A stretch of 64,000 nt of DNA from DUPU01 sp050952465. GTDB lineage: Bacteria > Bacillota > Dehalobacteriia > Dehalobacteriales > Dehalobacteriaceae. Location: NCBI GenBank assembly GCA_050952465.1, contig JBMNKZ010000014.1:124001-188000 (forward strand). The letters run 5' to 3'. Under the pieces are notes generated by a model. It made no database searches, had not been told where the DNA came from, and worked only from the letters and a program-made list of their open reading frames with translations. Of the stretch, positions 7,765 to 15,048 are shown in pieces. The position numbers and the translations under genes are program-made. Within the stretch, counting starts at the first letter, position 1; the number at the start of each line of letters is the position of its first letter.

Positions 7765-8736
7765 TTATTTGAACTCAGCCAATGCCTTATCCAGGGAACC
7801 ATTATTCACTAATTCCATGGCTCGACGGAACCGGTTTTCTCCATAAGGCCAATATTCTTCATGAGATTTGCCGGTAGCTATCTGAAGTACTGCCCAATAG
7901 GTCCAGAGAGCATCACATAAGAATCTGTTAATAATTAGTAATCCATATTCTTTATCAGTAATATCTCTGCCATAATATTCTTTTAGTAAGAATCTTTCTT
8001 TTTCTGGGCTTAATTCCGCTTCAATGGCCAGAGCACCCAAATCAAACATAGGCTGGTTGTTTCCAGCGTATTCCCAGTCCACGAGCCAAAGATTTTCTCC
8101 GTCGTCCAGCCAGTTTTCACATAGGGGATCGTTATGGCAAGGGGCCACTTCCTGTGGGTGCCTGTCAAAGGCTGCTTTTATTTCTTCCACCTTTATCAGC
8201 ATTTCTTCAGAGCCTTCGTACAATACGGCATTCTTTTCCTTCAATATATTAAGATAAACATAGGCTTCTTTTAAAGGGTTGAAATCAGATTTAAAGGGCC
8301 TGCCGCAGGTATGATATTTTCTAAATACTTTTGCAGCTTTAGACAGATAGTCCAAACTCTCTTTAAAATCAGGGATATGCATGGTTTTACTTTCAATGTA
8401 CTTACAAACCTGATGGCCATAAACTTCGTCATAATAGATAATAGGCGCATTAATCTCGATATCGGACATAATTTGGGCGTTATACTTCTCTGCCGGCCGG
8501 TCTAAGTATTCATGTGTCCCAGGACCGGCAACACGTAGAGCATAGTTCTCTCCGTCAACCGTAACTTTAAAATTAAAATTTGTTAACCCGCCAGGTAGAA
8601 TCTCAATGGCACTAACCTGAGCATTTTTTTCTGCAAATTCTGGAACCATACTTAAAATTTCAAATATTTTTCCAATGTGTTCTAACTTAATCGAAGAATC
8701 AATAATAATATTGTTATTCAAAACTAATCTCTCCAT
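7765..8736 (-). CDS. Choline/ethanolamine kinase-like phosphotransferase
   Basis: 323 residues, APH/choline-kinase fold. The glycine-rich nucleotide-binding region is GGLTNFNFKV (about residues 49-58). The Brenner-type catalytic segment is HNDPLCENWL with the catalytic Asp, and the metal-binding segment is LVDWEYAG. Such enzymes phosphorylate choline, ethanolamine or a related small alcohol; the substrate is not determined here. It is divergently placed to the corrinoid methyltransferase pair, so a link to methylated amine or choline metabolism is possible but unproven. A sigma-54-like promoter lies 42 bp upstream. Confidence 0.8.
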   Translation of the reverse strand: MERLVLNNNIIIDSSIKLEHIGKIFEILSMVPEFAEKNAQVSAIEILPGGLTNFNFKVTVDGENYALRVAGPGTHEYLDRPAEKYNAQIMSDIEINAPIIYYDEVYGHQVCKYIESKTMHIPDFKESLDYLSKAAKVFRKYHTCGRPFKSDFNPLKEAYVYLNILKEKNAVLYEGSEEMLIKVEEIKAAFDRHPQEVAPCHNDPLCENWLDDGENLWLVDWEYAGNNQPMFDLGALAIEAELSPEKERFLLKEYYGRDITDKEYGLLIINRFLCDALWTYWAVLQIATGKSHEEYWPYGENRFRRAMELVNNGSLDKALAEFK

Positions 8737-8777
8737 TTCTATAGCAGTTTGTGTTTAAATCATCATCAAAATAACCT

Positions 8778-8794
8778 AGCAAGATTCATGCCGA
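8778..8794 (-). promoter_or_regulatory. Possible sigma-54 promoter of the choline-kinase-like gene
   Basis: On the minus strand TCGGCATGAATCTTGCT matches the sigma-54 consensus YTGGCACGRNNNTTGCW at 15 of 17 positions, with GG and GC at the correct 10-bp spacing. One mismatch changes the T before the GG. No upstream activator site was identified. Confidence 0.35.
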
Positions 8795-9165
8795 AATTAT
8801 TTTTCCTTGAGGAAATTATCTTCCAACCCCAAACCCGTTAGGCTACTGTAATTTTTAAGTATTAAAGTGCTAACCAATATTATCTAAAGAGATCTCCCGT
8901 GTCCAGTAAGTCCGAGTAGACTTAAAATCAGTCACAATTAACTTAAAAGCCTGCCCCCATTGATTAATCAAAATTGATGATTTATTTTTTATTGACCTTT
9001 GTCCAAGGTTTTAGTAAAATTTTATCATCACACATTTATAATCCAACTAAGAGACTTAAGGCACTTAGAAATGGCCACTAAACTACCAAAATAAAAATAG
9101 CAATAAAATAAACAAAAAATTCTACATTTGTCAAATAATTTTACCAATTTATATTTTGGAGATGA
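8795..9165. other. Intergenic region without a recognised gene
   Basis: About 370 bp of AT-rich sequence between divergent units. I see no ORF with family similarity, no riboswitch consensus and no tRNA. Confidence 0.5.
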
Positions 9166-9194
9166 TTGGAAAAAACAATTATTAATGGTATAAT
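9166..9194 (+). promoter_or_regulatory. Promoter of the corrinoid methyltransferase operon
   Basis: TTGGAA (9166-9171), 17 bp, TATAAT (9189-9194). A small hairpin TGGGG-AAACA-CCCCA (9210-9224) lies in the leader, followed by AAGGAG at 9241 for the ATG at 9256. Confidence 0.7.
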
Positions 9195-9255
9195 ATTTCT
9201 ATAAAATTATGGGGAAACACCCCAAAACTAAAATAAAGTAAAGGAGATAAGAGTT

Positions 9256-9882
9256 ATGGCAAGTTTTGAAACGTTATCCCAAAGTGTTATCGCCGGTAAA
9301 GAAGCACAGGTAAAAGAGCAAACCAAAGCAATGATTGAGGCAGGTGCAGATCCCCTTGAAATCATTAATAATGGTTTAATCGCTGGTATGAATGTAGTAG
9401 GTACTCGCTTTAAGAATGGGGAAATGTTTGTTCCGGAAGTACTTATGTCTGCAAAATCCATGGCATCCGGAATTGAACTGGTTAAACCTTTAATTGCCGA
9501 CAAAGATATGCCCAGCAAAGGTAAAGTTCTTATTGGTACAGTAAAAGGCGACCTCCATGACATCGGGAAGAACCTAGTAGCTATGATGTTGGAAAGCGGC
9601 GGATTTAAAGTTATTAACTTGGGTATCGATATTGCTCCTGAAAAATTTGTTGCGGCTGTTAAAGAACATAACCCGGATATCGTTGCTATGTCAGCTCTTC
9701 TCACCACTACCATGTTACATATGAAAGACACCATCGAGTTAATCAAAGAAGAAGGCTTAAAAGTTAAAGCAATCGTAGGCGGTGCTCCTATTTCACAAGA
9801 TTTTGCAGACGAAATCGGCGCGGACGGATTTGCTCCTGATGCAGCTTCTGCTGTAGAACTTTGTGCAAAACTAATCGCCTAA
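9256..9882 (+). CDS. Corrinoid protein of a methyltransferase system (MtbC/MtgC-like)
   Basis: 208 residues in two domains: a four-helix cap (about 1-88) and a Rossmann B12-binding domain. The latter carries GDLHDIGKNLV with D99 and H101, the lower axial ligand motif, and VGGAP near residue 175. It carries the methyl group between a substrate-specific methyltransferase and the downstream methyl-THF methyltransferase. AAGGAG is 9 bp before the ATG. The gene is followed after 33 bp by its methyltransferase, but no substrate methyltransferase (MttB, MtaB or similar) is present in the window. Confidence 0.92.
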   Translation: MASFETLSQSVIAGKEAQVKEQTKAMIEAGADPLEIINNGLIAGMNVVGTRFKNGEMFVPEVLMSAKSMASGIELVKPLIADKDMPSKGKVLIGTVKGDLHDIGKNLVAMMLESGGFKVINLGIDIAPEKFVAAVKEHNPDIVAMSALLTTTMLHMKDTIELIKEEGLKVKAIVGGAPISQDFADEIGADGFAPDAASAVELCAKLIA

Positions 9883-9915
9883 AGAAAATTGTTTTCCTAA
9901 AAAGGAGAGATTTTA

Positions 9916-10713
9916 ATGCTGATCGTTGGAGAATTAATTAATACCAGCCGCAAAGCTATTAAACCGGCAGTAGAAAACAGAGATGCAGCTTTTATTCAAG
10001 ACTTGGCAAAAAAACAAGTCGAGGCCGGAGCCGATTATGTAGACGTTAACTGTGGTACCATGGTCTTTAATGAAGAAGAAACCATGGCCTGGTTAGTGGA
10101 AACCGTACAATCCGCAGTGGATGCTCCCCTATGTTTAGACAGCCCCAACCCTAAAGCACTGGAAGTGGGACTATCCTTAGTAAAAAACGGTCAACCCATG
10201 ATTAACTCCATTACCGGGGAAAAAGAGCGTTTTGCTACTATTTTGCCTTTTGTATTAAAATATAAAGCAAAAATAGTCGGTCTCTGCATGGATGATTCCG
10301 GTATGCCCGAAACTGCTGAAGATCGTTTAAAAATTGCCGACAAATTAGTAACTGAATTGGTTGCTGCCGGTGTTCCGGAAGACGATATTTACTTGGATCC
10401 TCTGGTAAAACCAGTTAGCACCGGGGACATGGCTGGGGTAGAAGTATTAGATACCATTTATGCCATTAAGCAAAAATATCCTAAAGTACATGGGATTTGC
10501 GGACTAAGCAATATCTCTTATGGTCTCCCGAATCGAAAAATCTTAAATCGGGTTTTCATGATTCAGACCATGGCCAGAGGGATGGATGGATATATTTTAG
10601 ATCCTCTGGATAAGACTATGATGGGCTTTGTTTATGCTTCCCAAGCTCTCTTGGGCAAAGACCAATTCTGCATGAAGTACCTTACTGCTCATAGAAATGG
10701 GCTATACGAATAA
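9916..10713 (+). CDS. Methyl-THF:corrinoid methyltransferase (MtgA/AcsE-like)
   Basis: 265 residues, a pterin-binding TIM barrel like that of AcsE and MtgA. Visible markers are GELINTSRK at the N-terminus, YVDVNCGT, CLDSPNP and GLSNISYGLP. It transfers methyl groups between the corrinoid protein upstream and tetrahydrofolate, feeding the Wood-Ljungdahl methyl branch or running the reverse direction. Good RBS (AAAGGAGAG) before ATG 9916. It ends the operon, followed by a clear terminator. Confidence 0.9.
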   Translation: MLIVGELINTSRKAIKPAVENRDAAFIQDLAKKQVEAGADYVDVNCGTMVFNEEETMAWLVETVQSAVDAPLCLDSPNPKALEVGLSLVKNGQPMINSITGEKERFATILPFVLKYKAKIVGLCMDDSGMPETAEDRLKIADKLVTELVAAGVPEDDIYLDPLVKPVSTGDMAGVEVLDTIYAIKQKYPKVHGICGLSNISYGLPNRKILNRVFMIQTMARGMDGYILDPLDKTMMGFVYASQALLGKDQFCMKYLTAHRNGLYE

Positions 10714-10747
10714 GCAAATTATTAAACTTTCATAATTTAAATATGCT

Positions 10748-10777
10748 AAAAGAAGCGGTTATTTGCCGCTTCTTTTA
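10748..10777 (+). terminator. Terminator of the corrinoid operon
   Basis: AAAAGAAGCGG and CCGCTTCTTTT pair around a 7-nt loop, 35 bp after the methyltransferase stop. The A and T flanks make it usable from both strands, so it may also end pnt transcripts. Confidence 0.8.
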
Positions 10778-10808
10778 CATTTCCATCATTCCCATGATTC
10801 CATATGTA

Positions 10809-10831
10809 GGGGTTGCATATTATGCAACCCC
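10809..10831. repeat. REP-like palindrome, copy 1
   Basis: GGGGTTGCATA-T-TATGCAACCCC, a perfect 11-bp inverted repeat preceded by GTA. Near-identical palindromes occur at 50332-50352 and 58232-58252, and related ones at 40.1-40.2 and 61.6 kb. Confidence 0.7.
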
Positions 10832-10856
10832 CGCCATTGCCATTGGATTTATTTTG

Positions 10857-13385
10857 TTAAGCTCCCACCAGCCCGTGAACTAAATTCCCCACTGTTTCTT
10901 TGGCATCACCCAGAAGTAGCACGGCCTTAGTGTTTTGATAAAGGGGATTATCCACCCCTGCGTAACCCGGCTTAGTATCAAAGTTACAAATGATTATATT
11001 TTTGGCTTGTTCCACCTGCAAAATAGGCATGCCGTAAATAGGAGTACCCTCCGCCGTGTTGGCAGCAGGATTTACCACGTCATTTGCCCCCACAACAACC
11101 ACCAGGTCTGTATCTTTAAACTCCGGGTTAATAACATCCATTTCATAAAGGTTTTCATAGGGAACATCTACTTCCGCCAATAAAACATTCATATGACCCG
11201 GCATCCGACCGGCCACAGGATGAATGGCAAATTTCACTTCTTTACCCTGTTGTTCCATAAGATCCGCCAGTTGTTTTACTTCCTGCTGGGCTTGAGCCAA
11301 AGCCATCCCATATCCCGGCACAATTACTACCTTCTTTGCTTCTTCCATGATTGTCTTAATATCAACAGATTCTTTGTTCATGGAATCATCGACAGATTCT
11401 TCGGGAGCATCAGCACTTGTCTTAAGTAAATATTTAGCCAGACCTGCCACTGTTTCTTTGGCATCACCCAGAAGTAGCACGGCCTTAGTGTTTTGATAAA
11501 GGGGATTATCCACCCCTGCGTAACCCGGCTTAGTATCAAAGTTACAAATGATTATATTTTTGGCTTGTTCCACCTGCAAAATAGGCATGCCGTAAATAGG
11601 AGTACCCTCCGCCGTGTTGGCAGCAGGATTTACCACGTCATTTGCCCCCACAACAACCACCAGGTCTGTATCTTTAAACTCCGGGTTAATAACATCCATT
11701 TCATAAAGGTTTTCATAGGGAACATCTACTTCCGCCAATAAAACATTCATATGACCCGGCATCCGACCGGCCACAGGATGAATGGCAAATTTCACTTCTT
11801 TACCCTGTTGTTCCATAAGATCCGCCAGTTGTTTTACTTCCTGCTGGGCTTGAGCCAAAGCCATCCCATATCCCGGCACGATCACTACTTTCTTTGCTTC
11901 TTTCATAACGGTCTTGATATTTTGGGATTCTTTGTCCAGAGAATCCTGGTCAGACTCCTCGGAAGCATTGACATTAGTCCTTAGTAAATCTTTAACCAGA
12001 CCTGCCACTGTTACTTTGGCATCACCCAAAAGGAGCACTGCCTTGGTGCTTTGATAGAGGGGATTATCTACTCCTGCGTATCCCGGTTTCGTATCAAAGT
12101 TACAGATGATCACATTTTTTGCATCTTCCACTTGTAAAACAGGCATCCCGTATATGGGAGTCCCTTCCGCCGTGTTAGCCGCGGGATTTACTACGTCATT
12201 AGCCCCTACAACCAAGACTAGGTCTGTTTCTTTAAATTCCGGGTTAATAACATCCATTTCATAAAGGTTTTCATAAGGAACATCCACTTCGGCCAATAAC
12301 ACATTCATATGGCCCGGCATCCTGCCTGCAACAGGATGAATGGCAAATTTCACTTCTTTACCCTGTTGCTCCATGAGATCTGCCAATTGTTTTACTTCCT
12401 GCTGAGCCTGAGCCAAAGCCATACCGTAGCCTGGAACAATCACTACTTTTTTTGCTGTTCGTAAAAGATCACCCTCGGTCAGCTTCTTTTCTTCTTTCTT
12501 TTGGATCTGGTCTTTCTGTAAAACAGCCTCTTTTGGGACTGAAAGTGCATTAGCTTTACCATTCCCATTTCCATTTACCGTAGTTTTCCCAGTTAGAATC
12601 TCAATGAGGCTTCGATTCATAGCCCGGCACATAATTTGAGTCAGCAACAGTCCCGAGGCCCCTACAATTCCTCCTACAGCTACCAAGAGAGGGTCTAAAA
12701 TGGCAAGACCAGCGATGGCACCGGCCACCCCGGAAAAGGAGTTAAGCAAGGATATGGTAATTGGCATATCCGCTCCCCCAACCCGAATGGTAAACCAGAC
12801 GCCAAAAAACAGGGAAACAATTAATCCCGATAATGTAACTAAGGCCACTCCTTTTGCTGAGATAGCTGAAAAAACAATCAGAAAAAGCATCACTAAAATG
12901 CTTAGGTTAGATATTAAAGAATGGCCTGGGTAAGTAATTGGCCGTTGGTTAATTTTTTGACTAAGTTTACCGGCTGCAATCATACTTCCGCTAAAGGTTA
13001 ATCCCCCTACCGCCAGGGCTAATACCGCGGTGCACCGGGAAAATGCTGTAATCTCCCCCACCTGGAGCAGTACTGTTATGGCCACCAAGGCTGAGGCACC
13101 CCCACCAAATCCATTTAGGAGAGCAACAGTTTCCGGCATTTGAATCATTTTAACATGCGTTGCCAAATATGCTCCAATTAGTGCCCCGATCAGCATATAA
13201 ATCCATAGCATTTTTATGGTGACAATACCGTTATGGAGCAAAGTGATCATGATAGCGGTAAACATAAACAATGCCCCTAGCGAGTTTCCCCTCACTGCAG
13301 TTTTTGGAGAACTCATCAAATTGATCCCATAAAGAATGCCTAAGGCCAGAACCAATGAAATAAGATTATACGCTATGTTATTCAT
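10857..13385 (-). CDS. pntB: NAD(P) transhydrogenase subunit beta with three tandem domain-III copies
   Basis: 842 residues, against about 460 for ordinary PntB. The N-terminal 265 residues are the membrane domain II (about nine hydrophobic segments). After a charged linker come three copies of the NADP(H)-binding domain III starting near residues 311, 497 and 683, spaced by exactly 186 codons. Each copy has GYGMALAQAQ, RMPGHMNVLLAE and GANDVVNPAA. In the segment that normally reads KRSM before GYAGV, all three have NFDTKPGYAGV instead, removing the Lys-Arg pair known to contact the NADP 2'-phosphate in E. coli and R. rubrum enzymes. The enzyme couples hydride transfer between NAD(H) and NADP(H) to proton flux. 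Cofactor preference may be altered. It is the last gene of pntAA-pntAB-pntB, 3 bp after pntAB. Confidence 0.93.
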   Translation of the reverse strand: MNNIAYNLISLVLALGILYGINLMSSPKTAVRGNSLGALFMFTAIMITLLHNGIVTIKMLWIYMLIGALIGAYLATHVKMIQMPETVALLNGFGGGASALVAITVLLQVGEITAFSRCTAVLALAVGGLTFSGSMIAAGKLSQKINQRPITYPGHSLISNLSILVMLFLIVFSAISAKGVALVTLSGLIVSLFFGVWFTIRVGGADMPITISLLNSFSGVAGAIAGLAILDPLLVAVGGIVGASGLLLTQIMCRAMNRSLIEILTGKTTVNGNGNGKANALSVPKEAVLQKDQIQKKEEKKLTEGDLLRTAKKVVIVPGYGMALAQAQQEVKQLADLMEQQGKEVKFAIHPVAGRMPGHMNVLLAEVDVPYENLYEMDVINPEFKETDLVLVVGANDVVNPAANTAEGTPIYGMPVLQVEDAKNVIICNFDTKPGYAGVDNPLYQSTKAVLLLGDAKVTVAGLVKDLLRTNVNASEESDQDSLDKESQNIKTVMKEAKKVVIVPGYGMALAQAQQEVKQLADLMEQQGKEVKFAIHPVAGRMPGHMNVLLAEVDVPYENLYEMDVINPEFKDTDLVVVVGANDVVNPAANTAEGTPIYGMPILQVEQAKNIIICNFDTKPGYAGVDNPLYQNTKAVLLLGDAKETVAGLAKYLLKTSADAPEESVDDSMNKESVDIKTIMEEAKKVVIVPGYGMALAQAQQEVKQLADLMEQQGKEVKFAIHPVAGRMPGHMNVLLAEVDVPYENLYEMDVINPEFKDTDLVVVVGANDVVNPAANTAEGTPIYGMPILQVEQAKNIIICNFDTKPGYAGVDNPLYQNTKAVLLLGDAKETVGNLVHGLVGA
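10889..11321 (-). repeat. pntB domain-III repeat, 433 bp identical to 11447-11879
   Basis: Third domain-III copy. By eye it is identical base for base to the second copy at an offset of 558 bp. The linkers on either side differ, and the first copy (about 12005-12440) is visibly diverged at third positions. Confidence 0.9.
11447..11879 (-). repeat. pntB domain-III repeat, second copy
   Basis: Identical partner of 10889-11321. Identity stops abruptly in the linker on one side and within the GYGMALAQ coding region on the other. Confidence 0.9.
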
Positions 13386-13388
13386 TTC

Positions 13389-13676
13389 TTAACCCCTTGC
13401 TTTAAACATTTTCAACATGCGATGGGTTACCAAGAACCCGCCTGTCACATTGATCATGGCCAAAATAATAGCAATGGCACCCATGATCTGACTGGAGGTG
13501 GCCAAGGCAAAAGCCGTGGCCACTAAAGCTCCTAAAACCGTTACTCCGGACAAAGCATTCATCCCGGACATTAACGGAGTATGAAGAAGACTGGGTACGT
13601 TGCTAATAATTTTGTAACCTATTAATGTTGACGCGATAAAAAGTATTACCAAGATTAATGGGCTCATTTCCCACAC
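13389..13676 (-). CDS. pntAB: NAD(P) transhydrogenase subunit alpha 2 (membrane part)
   Basis: 95 residues with three hydrophobic segments (about 5-25, 35-60, 62-85). It corresponds to the membrane part of the alpha subunit in three-subunit transhydrogenases, with the conserved SVPSLLHTPLMSG-like segment (here NVPSLLHTPLMSGMNA). It lies 3 bp from both neighbours, so it is translationally coupled in the pnt operon. Confidence 0.94.
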   Translation of the reverse strand: MWEMSPLILVILFIASTLIGYKIISNVPSLLHTPLMSGMNALSGVTVLGALVATAFALATSSQIMGAIAIILAMINVTGGFLVTHRMLKMFKARG

Positions 13677-13679
13677 TCC

Positions 13680-14855
13680 TTACTTTCCGTTAATTGCTTC
13701 TAATGCTCCGGCATGAACTATTTTCCCGTCTGTTGTAACTAAAGAAGAGGCAATAATTTCATCCTTCATATTTAAGGTCACTTTACCTTCCTGCACAAGG
13801 TTTGCCAGATAATGATAAATATTATGGGCAAACATCCAAGTCGAGCTGGTGGGTACCATCCCAGGAATATTTTTCGTCCCATCCACGCTGATCCCATATT
13901 TCTCAATAATCTCTCCGGGATTGGTAACTGCGCAGTTTCCACCTTGGTCAATAGCGATATCGACAATTGCTCCGCCGGCAGGCATAGATTTAACCATTTC
14001 GTCAGTAATAAGAATTGGAGCTAATCTTCCGGGAATCAACGCTGTCAGAATTATAATATCCATCTGAGCAACCACATGTTTTAAAACCTCACGCTCTTTT
14101 TCCAACCATTCATCTGGTAGTTTTTTGGCATAGCCTCCCTCTCCCACAGCCAGTTCTGCAGGGATGCCTAAATCTACAATTTTTGCACCCAAGCTTTTCG
14201 CCTGTTCTCTGGCATCAGGACGAATATCCGCCGCATAAACCACCGCGCCTAACCTTTTTGCCGTGGCTACAGCCTGTAAACCCGCAACCCCGGTTCCTAC
14301 TACGAGAACATTAGATGGCTTGATCATTCCCACAGCAGTTCCAACCATGGGCATAAATTTAGATAAACGGTTTGCGGCCATTAATACACCTTTGTAACCT
14401 GCGACAGTACTCATAGAGGTCAAGGCATCCATAGCTTGGGCCCTGGAAATACGGGGAACTCCGTCTAACGTTAGCCCAACTACCCCCTTAGCTGCTAAAT
14501 CCTGCACCATCTTGTGGTTACTGGGAGAAGCAGGATGAAGAAATGTGATCAGGCACTGGCCTTTTTTCATCATGTCTACTTCATGCTTTCCTTTATTTTC
14601 GTTATACTGAGGTTCCTTAACCTTTAAAATGATATCAGCATCATTATAAAGCTTTTCCACATCTTCAACTAAGACTGCACCTGCTTCTTGATACTGTTGA
14701 TTTGCAAAAAATGCACCTTCACCGGCTCCGGATTCTACTAAGACCTGAGCCCCTTCCCCCGCCATTTTCTTCACAGTTTCTGGTATTGCTGCTACTCGTC
14801 TTTCGCCTTTCATTATTTCCTTCGGTATGCCGATGGTTAATCCCTTAAATCTCAT
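13680..14855 (-). CDS. pntAA: NAD(P) transhydrogenase subunit alpha 1 (NAD-binding)
   Basis: 391 residues, alanine-dehydrogenase/PNT fold, the soluble NAD(H)-binding domain I. The dinucleotide motif VVGTGVAGLQA is near residue 175, followed by YAADIRP with the acidic residue for NAD ribose. RBS AAGGAGG precedes the ATG. It is the first gene of the operon, 46 bp downstream of a near-perfect sigma-54 promoter, so transhydrogenase expression should depend on RpoN and the adjacent activator. Confidence 0.95.
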   Translation of the reverse strand: MRFKGLTIGIPKEIMKGERRVAAIPETVKKMAGEGAQVLVESGAGEGAFFANQQYQEAGAVLVEDVEKLYNDADIILKVKEPQYNENKGKHEVDMMKKGQCLITFLHPASPSNHKMVQDLAAKGVVGLTLDGVPRISRAQAMDALTSMSTVAGYKGVLMAANRLSKFMPMVGTAVGMIKPSNVLVVGTGVAGLQAVATAKRLGAVVYAADIRPDAREQAKSLGAKIVDLGIPAELAVGEGGYAKKLPDEWLEKEREVLKHVVAQMDIIILTALIPGRLAPILITDEMVKSMPAGGAIVDIAIDQGGNCAVTNPGEIIEKYGISVDGTKNIPGMVPTSSTWMFAHNIYHYLANLVQEGKVTLNMKDEIIASSLVTTDGKIVHAGALEAINGK

Positions 14856-14900
14856 TTTTTTTATTCCTCCTTAAAAAAAATCTAAGCTACTATACTTAAT

Positions 14901-14917
14901 AGCAAAGATCATGCCAA
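14901..14917 (-). promoter_or_regulatory. Sigma-54 promoter of the pnt operon
   Basis: On the minus strand TTGGCATGATCTTTGCT matches YTGGCACGRNNNTTGCW at 16 of 17 positions, with GG and GC in the fixed -24/-12 spacing. Start of transcription would be near 14890, about 35 bp before the pntAA ATG. Confidence 0.8.
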
Positions 14918-14976
14918 TTTTTTAAAGGAGATATAAGCCTTTATCAGTAAGGAATGTTAATTAACATAAAAACAGC

Positions 14977-15035
14977 GGTAAGATATATTACCGGTATTTG
15001 GTAGCATATCTTACCACTTGGTTATTTTTGTTACC
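14977..15035. promoter_or_regulatory. Array of three activator-site palindromes upstream of pnt
   Basis: Three 16-bp elements of the form GGTA-N8-TACC: 14977-14992 (GGTAAGATATATTACC), 15000-15015 (GGTAGCATATCTTACC) and a half-degenerate 15020-15035 (GGTTATTTTTGTTACC). They are spaced 23 and 20 bp apart, about two helical turns, and lie 85-145 bp upstream of the sigma-54 start, the normal place for enhancer sites. The activator gene begins just beyond. Confidence 0.7.
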
Positions 15036-15048
15036 ATATTATTGCTGA

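Noticed and set aside
10935..11984. Repeated plus-strand frames opposite pntB
   Set aside because: They are the antisense shadow of the duplicated domain-III coding sequence, identical because the DNA repeat is identical.
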